From Citrobacter freundii (GTDB lineage Bacteria; Pseudomonadota; Gammaproteobacteria; Enterobacterales; Enterobacteriaceae): a DNA stretch of 64,000 bases. Within the stretch, counting starts at the first letter, position 1. Each line of letters opens with the position of its first letter. Of the stretch, positions 50,880-60,856 are shown piece after piece. Under the pieces are notes generated by a model, which saw nothing but the letters and a program-made list of their open reading frames with translations, did not search any database and was not told where the DNA came from. The position numbers were made by a program, and so were the translations under genes. The stretch spans positions 1 to 64,000 of the forward strand of contig NZ_JAALBX010000002.1 of NCBI RefSeq assembly GCF_011077955.1. The letters are read 5' to 3'.

Positions 50880-52028
50880 ATGTCCACGTATACCCGCCCA
50901 GTGCTATTTTTGCTCTGCGGCCTACTTTTATTGACTCTGGCGATTGCGGTATTAAATACCCTGGTCCCGCTTTGGCTCGCCCAGGAAAATCTTCCCACAT
51001 GGCAGGTGGGTATGGTGAGTTCGTCTTATTTTACCGGCAATCTGGTAGGGACGCTTCTGACGGGGCATTTGATTAAACGCTGGGGATTTAATCGCAGTTA
51101 TTATTTTGCCTCACTCATTTTTGCCGCAGGCTGCGTCGGGCTGGGCGTGATGATAGGCTTCTGGAGCTGGATGAGCTGGCGTTTCATCGCAGGGGTAGGG
51201 TGCGCCATGATCTGGGTTGTGGTAGAGAGCGCGCTTATGTGCAGCGGCACGACTCGCAACCGTGGGCGTCTACTGGCAGCCTATATGATGATTTATTATG
51301 TCGGCACAGTACTGGGGCAGATACTGGTCAGCAAATTATCCACTGAGCTGATGGATGTTTTGCCGTGGGTGACCGGGCTGACATTGGCGGCGATTTTACC
51401 TTTGCTGTTTACCCGCATCGTTAATCAACAGTCCGAGCATCAGGCAACAACCCCGGTGTGGTCGATGATTAAATTGCGTCAGGCGCGTCTTGGGGTGAAT
51501 GGCTGCGTTATTTCCGGGATCATACTGGGTTCGCTTTATGGATTGATGCCGCTGTATCTGAATCATCAGGGCGTCAGCAATTCCGGGATCGGTTTCTGGA
51601 TGGCGGTAATGGTCAGCGCAGGTATCGTTGGTCAATGGCCGATTGGCCGTCTGGCGGATCGCTTTGGTCGATTACTGGTGCTGCGCGTTCAGGTTTTCGT
51701 AGTGATCCTGGGCTGCCTGGCCATGCTCAGTAATGCCGCCATGGCACCGGCGCTGTTTATACTTGGCGCGGCAGGTTTTACGGTTTATCCGGTGGCGATG
51801 GCCTGGGCCTGTGAAAAAGTGGAACATCATCAGTTGGTGTCAATGAACCAGGCATTACTGCTGAGTTATACCATCGGCAGCCTGTTAGGACCGACATTCA
51901 CAGCGATGCTAATGCAGGAATACTCAGATAATCTGCTGTTTATTATGATTGCCAGCGTGTCGTTCGTGTACTTAGTGATGTTGCTGCGTAAAGCCGGTCA
52001 GCATCCTACTCCGGTAGTGCATGCCTGA
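50880..52028 (+). CDS. ycaD: MFS transporter YcaD
   Basis: Major facilitator superfamily inner-membrane protein, 382 residues as in E. coli, with about twelve helices. The loop motif [12 protein letters not shown] near residue 257 is a typical MFS inter-helix signature. The substrate is unknown. In E. coli K-12, dmsABC and ycaC separate serS from ycaD; here it follows serS directly after 297 bases. Confidence 0.94.
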   Translation: MSTYTRPVLFLLCGLLLLTLAIAVLNTLVPLWLAQENLPTWQVGMVSSSYFTGNLVGTLLTGHLIKRWGFNRSYYFASLIFAAGCVGLGVMIGFWSWMSWRFIAGVGCAMIWVVVESALMCSGTTRNRGRLLAAYMMIYYVGTVLGQILVSKLSTELMDVLPWVTGLTLAAILPLLFTRIVNQQSEHQATTPVWSMIKLRQARLGVNGCVISGIILGSLYGLMPLYLNHQGVSNSGIGFWMAVMVSAGIVGQWPIGRLADRFGRLLVLRVQVFVVILGCLAMLSNAAMAPALFILGAAGFTVYPVAMAWACEKVEHHQLVSMNQALLLSYTIGSLLGPTFTAMLMQEYSDNLLFIMIASVSFVYLVMLLRKAGQHPTPVVHA

Positions 52029-52033
52029 CAGCA

Positions 52034-52061
52034 AAAACCCCCGCGTTCAGGCGGGGGTTTT
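52034..52061. terminator. Two-way terminator between ycaD and pflA
   Basis: A 7-bp GC-rich stem (52038-52044 with 52051-52057) with an A-run on the left and T4 on the right, placed between convergent ycaD and pflA. Confidence 0.82.
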
Positions 52062-52078
52062 GTTTATTGCAAAGCGGC

Positions 52079-52876
52079 TTAGTACATGACTTTATGGCCG
52101 TATTGCTCAAGAATCCCTTTCACGCGTTCCATGGTCTCTTTCTTCGGCGGCTTAACACCGTCGAGTTTGTACTCTTCGCCCATCGCGACCCATTTATGTT
52201 TGCCGAGTTCATGGTAGGGCAGAAGCTCAATTTTTTCGATATTGCCCATCTCACGAGTAAATTCACCCAGTCGGTGCGCAGAGTCATCATCGTCTGACCA
52301 ACCCGGCACAACCACATAACGAATCCAGGTTTTGATGCCTTTTTTAGCAATATAACGCGCAAATTCAAGCGTGCGGTGATTAGACACTCCCACCAGATTC
52401 TGATGAATCTCGTCATTCATCTGTTTTAAATCCAGCATCACCAGATCGGTCACTTCCAGCAGTTCATCTACCACTGGATCATAGCGACGCACAAAGCCAT
52501 TAGTATCAAGGCAGGTGTGGATGCCTTCTTTATGACAAGCACGAAACCAGTCGCGCACAAACTCAGCTTGTAGCATGGCTTCGCCGCCGGATGCCGTGAC
52601 ACCGCCGCCAGAGGCATTCATAAAGTGACGATAAGTGACCACTTCTTTCATTAACTCGTCGACGGTAATTTCTTTGCCGCCGTGGGTATCCCAGGTGTCG
52701 CGGTTGTGGCAATAGAGGCAGCGCATCAGGCAGCCCTGAAAGAACGTGATAAAACGAATACCCGGACCGTCTACGGTACCGCAGGATTCAAAGGAGTGAA
52801 TGCGACCAATAGTAGGCTTTTTGTCATCGGCGACTACGGCGCTTTCTGTTTCAGTATTTGGCATTAAGTTACTCAT
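52079..52876 (-). CDS. pflA: Pyruvate formate-lyase 1 activating enzyme
   Basis: Radical SAM enzyme that makes the glycyl radical in PflB. The product has 265 residues, 19 more than the 246-residue K-12 annotation. The 4Fe-4S ligands are C49, C53 and C56 in G-C-L-M-R-C-L-Y-C. The glycine-rich [10 protein letters not shown] segment follows near 90. No ATG lies near the K-12 start position (before I-G-R-I-H), so the extended start is kept, although its ribosome-binding site is weak. In E. coli the gene directly follows pflB; here a foreign-looking gene lies between them. Confidence 0.95.
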   Translation of the reverse strand: MSNLMPNTETESAVVADDKKPTIGRIHSFESCGTVDGPGIRFITFFQGCLMRCLYCHNRDTWDTHGGKEITVDELMKEVVTYRHFMNASGGGVTASGGEAMLQAEFVRDWFRACHKEGIHTCLDTNGFVRRYDPVVDELLEVTDLVMLDLKQMNDEIHQNLVGVSNHRTLEFARYIAKKGIKTWIRYVVVPGWSDDDDSAHRLGEFTREMGNIEKIELLPYHELGKHKWVAMGEEYKLDGVKPPKKETMERVKGILEQYGHKVMY

Positions 52877-53232
52877 ATCGCTTCAGTTAGCTCTAAAAAT
52901 CTAGGGTAAGTGGACGCTATCCATACCGTGTGCTCACAAGTCCAGGCTTTACAGCGCCAGGTGCAAGGTGAGCGTATGACCTGGATTGCTAAGTGTGTGA
53001 GTGCCCCAGAGTGCGCTGCAATAACGTTATTTTACCTCCTTTCACCATAAAATGTGTGGCAAATGTATGCCATATCGCCTGTAAAGCTGGGCGGCATCAC
53101 GTGTACGGCACCGTTTTCATTTAATTTTTTGCGAGCAAGATTTTATAGCCACCTAAACCCGACATCTTTTAATACATAGGTAAAGATAAGTATGTTCTAA
53201 TGTTGCAAAAAGTTTCTTAGGGAGGGGTTGTC
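52877..53232. promoter_or_regulatory. pflA / acyltransferase divergent region
   Basis: A 356-base gene-free stretch, AT-rich toward the acyltransferase. It contains the 12-base palindrome AATAACGTTATT at 53020-53031. It should hold a promoter for pflA and one for the acyltransferase gene; I could not assign either with confidence. GGGAGGGG lies about 6 bases before the acyltransferase TTG. Confidence 0.4.
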
Positions 53233-54372
53233 TTGGGTAAGATAGTTTCTTTACAAGTCATGCGCGGAATTGCCGCGCTTTTTGTTGTCATGTTTCATTA
53301 TAGTGGTTTTTTGGGGCAGGGGAGTGTTTATCAAAATGTCTATCATTCCTTATTTTCATGGGGGATCGTAGGCGTTGATATATTCTTCGTGATCAGTGGT
53401 TTTATTATGATATACACAACGCATAATAAAAAACATGGGGTTACCACTGCAAAAAAATTCTTTGCCAATAGATTGTTAAGGGTACTGCCTGTTTATTACT
53501 TTGGATTGCTTGTCGCCTTTGCGGTAGGTGGCGCGATGAGCTTGTTTCATTACCCTGAGAAATTGACGAATCTCATCAGCGCGTTAACCTTTACTGTTTA
53601 TCGGAATGACATTACCCCCCATTATATTGATGATGGTGGGTTGTACAACATTCGCTGGACGTTAAATTATGAATTGTATTTCTATGTTGTGTTTTCATTG
53701 TGCTTATTTTTTCGCTATCGTGCGCTGGCATTAGCAACATGGGGCGTGCTGGCCATTATTGTGGTTCCTTCTCTGGCAGGCTTTACACCCACATTAAGCA
53801 TGCAGGGTTACGCATGGCATAATCCATGGTTCGGCTTTCTTACCAACCCCATAATCCTTGAGTTTCTCATTGGCGTATTCTTTGCTTATTTATATATCGG
53901 GGTAACTAAGCAGGTTGTAGCGAAGGCGATAAAATTCATTTTTGCGCTGCTTGCGATTTGCATGCTGCTTTATCTTGGTTTTCGTATGTTTATGGGAACC
54001 CTGTTTGCGTTATATATACCAACCACATTACTTATTGGTATTGTTATTTTTTCATTATGCATATCGGATTCTTTAATTAGTAAATATATACCGCGGTTTT
54101 TAGAGGTGCTGGGAGATATTTCCTATTCACTCTACTTATTGCACTCTCTTGTGGGAATTTTTGTTTTCAAAAAGCTTGGTAAATTGCATGACGGCGATTT
54201 ATACCGAGTTTTTGTCGTGATAGTTGCATTAACGCTATCTGTGATCGCTGCCTATTATTCTCATAAGTATGTAGAAATTAAATTCGTTAATTTCCTGAAG
54301 CGAAAACTTGGGCTAATACGTACTCGTCCCCTTCCCGGGAACCCTGTCGGGACAGAAACTGCTCAGCCCTAA
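53233..54372 (+). CDS. Acyltransferase family 3 membrane protein (OafA/YrhL type)
   Basis: Integral membrane acyltransferase, 379 residues with about ten hydrophobic helices. The family motif arginine, ten residues, histidine is present as R11 and H22 (M-R-G-I-A-A-L ... F-H-Y), and F-F-V-I-S-G-F follows near residues 52-58. Members O-acylate cell-surface sugars such as O-antigen or exopolysaccharide; the substrate cannot be told here. The start is TTG with a strong ribosome-binding site. Codons are visibly richer in A/T than in neighbours, suggesting transfer. It lies between pflA and pflB, on the opposite strand. Confidence 0.88.
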   Translation: MGKIVSLQVMRGIAALFVVMFHYSGFLGQGSVYQNVYHSLFSWGIVGVDIFFVISGFIMIYTTHNKKHGVTTAKKFFANRLLRVLPVYYFGLLVAFAVGGAMSLFHYPEKLTNLISALTFTVYRNDITPHYIDDGGLYNIRWTLNYELYFYVVFSLCLFFRYRALALATWGVLAIIVVPSLAGFTPTLSMQGYAWHNPWFGFLTNPIILEFLIGVFFAYLYIGVTKQVVAKAIKFIFALLAICMLLYLGFRMFMGTLFALYIPTTLLIGIVIFSLCISDSLISKYIPRFLEVLGDISYSLYLLHSLVGIFVFKKLGKLHDGDLYRVFVVIVALTLSVIAAYYSHKYVEIKFVNFLKRKLGLIRTRPLPGNPVGTETAQP

Positions 54373-54441
54373 AACGTAAACTGTAGAATAGGTTTATTTA
54401 ACGAAGCCACAAAGGCGAGTTGACAGTCACGAAGTGATAGC

Positions 54442-54473
54442 AAAAAAAAAGCCCCACATCTGTGGGGCTTTTT
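54442..54473. terminator. Two-way terminator between the acyltransferase gene and pflB
   Basis: An 8-bp perfect stem (54451-54458 with 54461-54468) and 2-base loop, flanked by nine A on the left and five T on the right. It serves pflB on the minus strand and the acyltransferase gene on the plus strand. Confidence 0.88.
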
Positions 54474-54507
54474 GTCCATTTTACACGACGTGTTCAGTCA
54501 AACCTGA

Positions 54508-56790
54508 TTACATGGTCTGAGTGAAGGTACGAGTAATAACGTCCTGCTGCTGTTCTTTGGTCAGCGAGTTGAAACGTACCGCATAACCAGAAACACGGAT
54601 GGTCAACTGCGGATATTTTTCCGGGTTTTCCATTGCATCAAGCAGCATTTCACGGTTCATAACGTTTACGTTCAGGTGTTGACCACCTTCGATGGACGCT
54701 TCGTGGTGGAAGTAACCGTCCATCAGACCAGCCAGGTTGGTTTTACGCACTTCGTCGTCTTTACCCAGCGCATTCGGAACGATAGAGAAGGTGTAAGAAA
54801 TACCATCTTTAGCGTAGGCGAACGGCAGTTTAGCAACGGAGGTCAGAGAGGCAACGGCACCTTTCTGGTCGCGACCGTGCATCGGGTTAGCACCTGGTCC
54901 GAACGGAGCGCCAGCGCGACGGCCATCCGGAGTGTTACCGGTTTTCTTACCATAAACCACGTTAGAGGTGATGGTCAGAACAGACTGTGTCGGGATAGCG
55001 TGACGGTAAGTAGGCAGTTTCTGGATTTTCTTCATGAAACGTTCTACCAGGTCAACTGCCAGGTCATCTACACGCGCATCGTTGTTACCAAACTGCGGGT
55101 ATTCGCCTTCGATTTCGAAGTCGATAGCCAGACCGTCTTCGTCACGAATCGGTTTAACTTTCGCATATTTGATAGCAGACAGGGAGTCAGCAGCAACGGA
55201 CAGGCCTGCGATACCACATGCCATGGTACGGATAACGTCACGATCGTGCAGCGCCATCAGTGAAGCTTCATAGCTGTACTTATCGTGCATGTAGTGAATG
55301 ACGTTCAGGGCAGTCACGTACTGCTTAGCCAGCCAGTCCATGAAGTGATCCATACGTTCCATCACTTCGTCGAAGTTCAGCACGTCTGCTTTGATAGGTT
55401 CAGATTTCGGGCCTACCTGGATTTTCAGTTTTTCGTCCACGCCGCCATTGATTGCATACAGCATGGTTTTCGCGAGGTTTGCACGCGCGCCGAAGAACTG
55501 CATTTGCTTACCAACAACCATCGGGCTTACGCAGCATGCGATAGCATAGTCATCGTTGTTGAAGTCAGGACGCATCAGATCGTCGTTCTCGTATTGCAGA
55601 GAAGAGGTATCGATGGAGACTTTGGCTGCGAATTTTTTGAAATTCAGCGGCAGTTTTTCAGACCACAGAACAGTGATGTTCGGCTCCGGAGACGGGCCCA
55701 TGGTGTACAGGGTGTTCAGGAAACGGAAGCTGGTTTTGGATACCAGAGTACGGCCGTCAACGCCCATACCGCCGATGGATTCGGTTGCCCAAATCGGGTC
55801 GCCAGAGAACAGCTCATCATATTCCGGGGTACGCAGGAAGCGAACCATACGCAGTTTCATAACCAGATGGTCAATCAGTTCTTGCGCTTCAGTTTCAGTG
55901 ATTTTGCCTGCTTTCAGGTCGCGCTCAATGAACACGTCCAGGAAAGTAGATACACGACCGAAGGACATTGCCGCGCCGTTTTGTGATTTCACTGCAGCCA
56001 GGTAGCCGAAGTAGGTCCACTGTACTGCTTCTTGTGCGTTAGTCGCCGGGCGAGAGATATCACAGCCGTATTTAGCCGCCATCTCTTTGATTTGGCCCAG
56101 TGCGCGATGCTGTTCAGCGATTTCTTCACGCAGACGAATGGTAGCTTCCAGATCTTCGCCGTTTTCCAGTTTCCCTTGCAGAGACTGGAATTGTGCGTAT
56201 TTGTCTTTCATCAGGAAGTCGATACCGTACAGCGCAACGCGACGGTAGTCACCGATGATACGACCACGACCATAGGCATCCGGCAGACCGGTCAGCACGC
56301 CAGATTTACGGCAGTTCAGAATGTCTTTGGTGTAGACATCAAACACGCCCTGGTTGTGAGTTTTGCGGTATTCGGTAAAGATTTTTTTGATCTGCGGGTC
56401 CAGCTCGCGGTTATACGCTTTGCAGGAACCTTCAACCATTTTGATACCGCCGAACGGGATAATCGCACGTTTCAGCGGGGCATCGGTTTGCAGGCCGACA
56501 ATCTTCTCAAGGCTTTTGTTGATGTAGCCAGCGTCATGAGAAGTGATGGTAGAAGCGAGGTCGGTATCGAAATCAACTGGCGCATGGGTGCGGTTTTCCA
56601 GTTTGATGCCTTCCATAACTTTATCCCACAGGGCACTTGTCGCATCCGTGGCGTCGGCCAGGAAGGATTCGTCGCCTTCATAGGGGGTATAGTTTTTCTG
56701 GATGAAGTCACGTACGTTTACTTCATTCTGCCAATCACCTTTGGCAAAACCTTCCCAGGCTGTGGCTAACTTTTCATTAAGTTCAGACAT
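54508..56790 (-). CDS. pflB: Pyruvate formate-lyase (formate acetyltransferase 1)
   Basis: Glycyl-radical enzyme that converts pyruvate and CoA to acetyl-CoA and formate during anaerobic growth. The product is 760 residues, the E. coli length. The adjacent catalytic cysteines appear in A-I-A-C-C-V-S-P. The radical glycine is in R-V-S-G-Y-A-V-R-F, residue 735 counting the initiator methionine (734 in E. coli numbering). It follows focA after 49 bases in the focA-pflB operon. Confidence 0.98.
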   Translation of the reverse strand: MSELNEKLATAWEGFAKGDWQNEVNVRDFIQKNYTPYEGDESFLADATDATSALWDKVMEGIKLENRTHAPVDFDTDLASTITSHDAGYINKSLEKIVGLQTDAPLKRAIIPFGGIKMVEGSCKAYNRELDPQIKKIFTEYRKTHNQGVFDVYTKDILNCRKSGVLTGLPDAYGRGRIIGDYRRVALYGIDFLMKDKYAQFQSLQGKLENGEDLEATIRLREEIAEQHRALGQIKEMAAKYGCDISRPATNAQEAVQWTYFGYLAAVKSQNGAAMSFGRVSTFLDVFIERDLKAGKITETEAQELIDHLVMKLRMVRFLRTPEYDELFSGDPIWATESIGGMGVDGRTLVSKTSFRFLNTLYTMGPSPEPNITVLWSEKLPLNFKKFAAKVSIDTSSLQYENDDLMRPDFNNDDYAIACCVSPMVVGKQMQFFGARANLAKTMLYAINGGVDEKLKIQVGPKSEPIKADVLNFDEVMERMDHFMDWLAKQYVTALNVIHYMHDKYSYEASLMALHDRDVIRTMACGIAGLSVAADSLSAIKYAKVKPIRDEDGLAIDFEIEGEYPQFGNNDARVDDLAVDLVERFMKKIQKLPTYRHAIPTQSVLTITSNVVYGKKTGNTPDGRRAGAPFGPGANPMHGRDQKGAVASLTSVAKLPFAYAKDGISYTFSIVPNALGKDDEVRKTNLAGLMDGYFHHEASIEGGQHLNVNVMNREMLLDAMENPEKYPQLTIRVSGYAVRFNSLTKEQQQDVITRTFTQTM

Positions 56791-56839
56791 TTAACACCTA
56801 CCTTCTTAAGTGGATTTTTTCTTACTGCTCAGGTCGACC

Positions 56840-57697
56840 TTAGTGTTGGTCGTCGCCGCGCAGATAAATGACCCAGTACGTCAACCCAACTAACAAACCG
56901 CCACCAATAATATTGCCGATCGTAACCGGGATAAGATTATCAGTGATGAAGTTCATCACAGTCAGATGAGAAAAATTGTCCGGCGAGGAACCGACAGCGG
57001 TCCAGAATTCCGGGCTGGCGAAGTTGCGAATAACGATACCAAACGGGATCAAAAACATATTCGCGATGCTGTGCTCAAACCCACTGGCGACAAACATGCC
57101 AACAGGGAGAATCATGATAAACGCTTTATCGAACAGGCTGCGGCCAGAGTAACTCATCCATACGGCCAGGCACACCATCAGGTTCGCCAGAATACCGAGT
57201 GCGACAGCCTCAACAAAAGTATGGTGGAGTTTATGGTCAGCGGTTTGTAAAACATTCAAACCCCAGCCGCCATTCGCGACCATATGTTCACCTGCAAGCC
57301 ACATCAATAGCACAAAGAGCAGTGCGCCGATTAAGTTGCCGATATAAACATTCAACCAGTTGCGGGCCAGTTGCCCCCAGGTAATTTTACCGCTCGCTTT
57401 CGCGACCACGATCAACACGGTTGAGGTAAAAAGGTCCGCGCCGCAGATAACGCAAAGGATTAGTCCCAGGGAAAAACATATCCCACCCACTAATTTTGCG
57501 ATACCGAACGGTATGGTAGCGGTACCTGTAGTGGCGGTAATGTAAAAAACAAATGCGATGGAGATAAAGACGCCTGCTGTGATCGCCAGATAAAAGGTTT
57601 TCAGCGGCTGTTTTGTAGCTTTATAGACACCTGCTTCTTCGGCAACTTTTGCCATAGCAGCAGGAAGTAATAAATCGAAAGGGTTGTCAGCTTTCAC
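56840..57697 (-). CDS. focA: Formate channel FocA
   Basis: Pentameric inner-membrane channel for formate export and import, 285 residues from the chosen start. Six membrane helices are visible, with the F/N transporter segments S-L-G-L-I-L-C and S-G-F-E-H-S-I-A-N. The frame is open to 57754, but a GTG at 57697 gives the standard start K-A-D-N-P-F-D-L-L-L-P and exactly the E. coli length, with AGAGAG upstream. pflB follows. Confidence 0.94.
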   Translation of the reverse strand: MKADNPFDLLLPAAMAKVAEEAGVYKATKQPLKTFYLAITAGVFISIAFVFYITATTGTATIPFGIAKLVGGICFSLGLILCVICGADLFTSTVLIVVAKASGKITWGQLARNWLNVYIGNLIGALLFVLLMWLAGEHMVANGGWGLNVLQTADHKLHHTFVEAVALGILANLMVCLAVWMSYSGRSLFDKAFIMILPVGMFVASGFEHSIANMFLIPFGIVIRNFASPEFWTAVGSSPDNFSHLTVMNFITDNLIPVTIGNIIGGGLLVGLTYWVIYLRGDDQH

Positions 57698-57757
57698 ACT
57701 AACTCTCTCTATATTTAATCGGCGACGAGATACTAACAAAGCATTATACAGCAAAAT

Positions 57758-57771
57758 TTGATATCGATCAT
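57758..57771 (-). promoter_or_regulatory. FNR box upstream of focA-pflB
   Basis: TTGAT-ATCG-ATCAT agrees with the FNR consensus at 9 of 10 specified positions. It lies 61-74 bases upstream of the focA GTG, consistent with anaerobic activation. Confidence 0.7.
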
Positions 57772-58021
57772 ATCTCGCCGGAGTTATAGACCTGCAAAAC
57801 GTGGTGTTATTGCAAATTTTAATGGTAACCTTATGAAAATAAAGGTAAAAATAATTTTTAAAGTTTATTATTTAAGTTGAAAGATATAGCGCCACCTCAT
57901 AGCTAACAGTTAATTAATATGGAGTATTTATTAAAATTAGTAACATTAAAGCGGGTTCGTTAATTTTAATTTTTACTCATATTTAACCAAGAAATTACAT
58001 TTCAAAACACAAATGTAAAAA

Positions 58022-58049
58022 TAAAAAAAAAGGGCGATTAAATCGCCCT
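58022..58049 (-). terminator. Terminator of ycaO
   Basis: An 8-bp perfect stem (58031-58038 with 58042-58049) with a 3-base loop. On the minus strand a run of T follows directly. Confidence 0.85.
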
Positions 58050-58101
58050 GTAATATAGCTGAGGTATGCGAAATCGCATACGCTTTTTGAGTTACTTCAG
58101 G

Positions 58102-59865
58102 TTAAGCCACTTTCCAGAAAGCCGCTTTGGCGCGCTGCAATTTCTCATACGCCGCCAGTAAAGCCTGATGCGCCGGGAAGGCTTTCAGATCGGCATCTAC
58201 TGCTTGCAGTCCATAGAAAGGCGCCTCGCCGCTGATTGCTGCACTGGCGCTTTCCAGCGCATCGGCACCATACATGCGCATAAACGCATGGTGATACTGC
58301 AGCGGCTGACGGGTATCTTCCTGAGCAAGCAGCAGCAGCGTCTGCAGGCAACGGTAATAATTCGCGCGTTCTGCGCTAAATACCGAACCGTTAAACTCCA
58401 TCGTCCATTCGGTCCAGATAAGCGCTTGCTCAAGATCGCCGCCCGCCAGGGCGAGCAAAGCTTTCAGCTCGCCGATGCGAAGGGTATACCAGCCGTTGTC
58501 TTTACCCGTTGCCAGGCCCAGCAGTTCGCGGACACGCGTGAAATCATCATGACCCTCTTCATCAAGCTGCGCGATAAGGTTCAGATAATCCTCTTTTTCC
58601 CACGTACTCCCCGGAAGCGCCAGAATGGTTTCGCGCAGATGGCTGCCCATGCCGTTATTGGCAAGCCACAAATCCTCGGCGGGATAAATATCCGACATGC
58701 CTGGCACGATAATGCGACAGGCATAGACGCCCAGATGCTCGTAATCGGCGATATACACTTCTTTATCTTCTGATTTGAAGATTGCCATCAAGGTCGCGAA
58801 TTCTTCTTCGGTTGTGCCGGCAAAGCTCCAGTCGACAAACGGGTAGTCTGCGTCCTGTTTGAACATATCCCAGGAGATCAAACCGCTTGAATCGATAAAA
58901 TGCGTTTCGAGATTGGCATGTTCGGCGACTTCTTCATCATCAAAGGTCGGCGGCGTAAATACGTCGAGATCTTTCAGGCTGCGGCCCTGCAACAGTTCGG
59001 TGACGGTGCGCTCAAGGGCCACACCGAAGTCCGGGTGCGCGCCGAACGAGGCGAAACACGTGCCGTTAGCCGGATTAAACAGAACGACGCAGATAACCGG
59101 ATACTTACCACCGAGTGAACCGTCATAGGCAAAAATCGGGAACCCTTCGGCTTCAAGTTTTGCAATCGCTTCGACCACGCCTGGGTAGCGCGCCAGCACA
59201 TCCTGCGGAATTTCAGGCAGGCTGATGCTTTCAGCGATAATGCGATTTTTAATATGGCGCTCGAATACTTCCGAAAGCCCCTGAACGCGCGCTTCGTTGG
59301 CGGTATTACCCGCTGACATGCCGTTAGAAACGTACAGGTTACCGATGATATTCATCGGTATATACACCGTTTGCTCATCGGACTGGCGAGTAAAAGGCAG
59401 CGCGCAGATCCCGCGATCCTCATTACCGGACTGCAAATCAATCAGCATACTGGCGGTGAGTTCACGGTCCGGATCGTAAAATTCACGCAGGCGCGGGTCG
59501 AGAATGCCTTGCGGCAGCTCATCGTCTTCCGTAAGGGGAAACCACTTCTCATTCGGATAATGAACGAACGGGGCGTTAGCGATGGTGTTGCCCAGCCAGA
59601 AATCGGCAAAAAAGTAGTTTGTGGAAAGACGCTCGAAATATTCACCTAATGCCGAAGCCAGTGCGGCTTTTTTTGTAGCGCCTTTGCCGTTGGTGAAGCA
59701 CAGCGCGGAATCTTTATCGCGAATATGCACTGACCAGACGTTCGGTACAGGGTTCAGCCATGAGGCTTCTTCAATATTGAAGCCGAGATCGGTGAGCTGT
59801 TGCTGAAAGCGAGCGATGGAATCTTCCAGTGCAGCGTCTTTACCGGGAATGAAGGTTTGAGTCAT
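58102..59865 (-). CDS. ycaO: YcaO protein (ribosomal S12 methylthiolation accessory factor)
   Basis: YcaO-family ATP-binding protein, 587 residues (586 in E. coli). In E. coli it is linked to beta-methylthiolation of ribosomal protein S12 by RimO; other YcaO proteins phosphorylate peptide backbones to make azolines or thioamides. The YcaO domain covers about 60-400, with K-G-A-T-K-K-A-A-L-A-S-A near residue 64 and G-N-T-A-N-E-A-R-V-Q-G-L-S-E-V near 185. A helical C-terminal region follows. The ATG at 59865 was preferred to one at 59898 because it gives the standard M-T-Q-T-F-I-P-G-K-D start. Confidence 0.95.
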   Translation of the reverse strand: MTQTFIPGKDAALEDSIARFQQQLTDLGFNIEEASWLNPVPNVWSVHIRDKDSALCFTNGKGATKKAALASALGEYFERLSTNYFFADFWLGNTIANAPFVHYPNEKWFPLTEDDELPQGILDPRLREFYDPDRELTASMLIDLQSGNEDRGICALPFTRQSDEQTVYIPMNIIGNLYVSNGMSAGNTANEARVQGLSEVFERHIKNRIIAESISLPEIPQDVLARYPGVVEAIAKLEAEGFPIFAYDGSLGGKYPVICVVLFNPANGTCFASFGAHPDFGVALERTVTELLQGRSLKDLDVFTPPTFDDEEVAEHANLETHFIDSSGLISWDMFKQDADYPFVDWSFAGTTEEEFATLMAIFKSEDKEVYIADYEHLGVYACRIIVPGMSDIYPAEDLWLANNGMGSHLRETILALPGSTWEKEDYLNLIAQLDEEGHDDFTRVRELLGLATGKDNGWYTLRIGELKALLALAGGDLEQALIWTEWTMEFNGSVFSAERANYYRCLQTLLLLAQEDTRQPLQYHHAFMRMYGADALESASAAISGEAPFYGLQAVDADLKAFPAHQALLAAYEKLQRAKAAFWKVA

Positions 59866-60003
59866 AAGAATCACTTTTATCGTACGCAAAGCGCGCAATG
59901 ATACGGGTTTTGCGTGACAGGTGCCATCTTCCCGCCATTCCGGGCAAAAATAATTGTTCGCGCTATGCTTACCTCCAGCAACGTACTGTTATAAGGCAAA
60001 AAA

Positions 60004-60696
60004 ATGAAAGCGTTTGATTTGCAAAGGATGGCGTTTGACAAGGTTCCCGTCGAGTTTCTCGGTGAAGTCGCACTGCGTAGTTTGTATACCTTTATTCTGG
60101 TGTTCATCTTTTTGAAGATAACCGGGCGACGCGGCGTACGTCAGATGTCGCTTTTCGAAGTGCTGATCATTTTGACGTTGGGGTCCGCTGCGGGCGACGT
60201 TGCATTCTACGACGACGTTCCTATGGTGCCTGTGCTGGTGGTCTTTATCTCCCTTGGGGCGTTATACCGCCTGGTCATGTGGCTGATGGCCCGCAGCGAG
60301 AAACTGGAGGATCTGTTTGAAGGCAAGCCCCTTATCGTGGTGGAAGAGGGCGAACTTGCCTGGGAAAACATTCGCAAAGAAAACATGACGGAGTATGAGT
60401 ACTTTATGGAGCTGCGGTTAAGCGGCGTCGAGCAACTCGGTCAGGTTCGACTGGCGATCCTCGAAACTAACGGGCAACTGAGCGTCTATTTCTACTCCGA
60501 TGAACACGTGAGACCGGGCTTGCCGATCCTGCCGAACTCGCATAAGCCTGCCTTTAAAATCATGCCCAACGCGGGAGACTATGCCTGCACGCGTTGCAGT
60601 GAAATAGTCGCCATGAAGGCGGGCGATAAATTAATGTGCCCACGCTGCGCGCATAATGAATGGGTGAAGGCGAGCCGTGCCTGTCGGGTGGTTTAA
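60004..60696 (+). CDS. ycaP: DUF421 family inner-membrane protein YcaP
   Basis: YetF/DUF421 family protein, 230 residues as in E. coli. About three N-terminal helices (20-100) include K-I-T-G-R-R-G-V-R-Q-M-S, followed by a cytoplasmic domain with E-L-R-L-S-G-V-E-Q-L-G-Q. Two C-x-x-C pairs near the end (C-T-R-C and C-P-R-C) look like a small metal-binding knuckle. The function is unknown. It is divergent from ycaO. Confidence 0.92.
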   Translation: MKAFDLQRMAFDKVPVEFLGEVALRSLYTFILVFIFLKITGRRGVRQMSLFEVLIILTLGSAAGDVAFYDDVPMVPVLVVFISLGALYRLVMWLMARSEKLEDLFEGKPLIVVEEGELAWENIRKENMTEYEYFMELRLSGVEQLGQVRLAILETNGQLSVYFYSDEHVRPGLPILPNSHKPAFKIMPNAGDYACTRCSEIVAMKAGDKLMCPRCAHNEWVKASRACRVV

Positions 60697-60856
60697 TAGT
60701 GAATTTGACGGCCTTTTTTCTTCTGGCTGGGATAATCTGCCGTGTGATTGCGCGCACATTTTGCCCCGGCCTGGTATTACCCATTGCAGCCGTTCTCGCT
60801 GAGTGATAAAACCGATAGCCACAGGAAAAACTTATTGTTATGCGTGGTGAGGGGAA

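Larger units (their letters stand above)
57698..58101. promoter_or_regulatory. focA-pflB upstream region
   Basis: An AT-rich 404-base gene-free stretch between ycaO and focA. In E. coli this region has several promoters with FNR, ArcA and IHF sites, and the very AT-rich part at 57840-58020 fits this. One FNR box is clear (listed separately), and the ycaO terminator occupies the right end. Confidence 0.55.

Noticed and set aside
55285-56769. Long plus-strand frames opposite pflB
   Set aside because: pflB is complete and highly conserved on the minus strand; codon bias alone keeps the opposite frames open.
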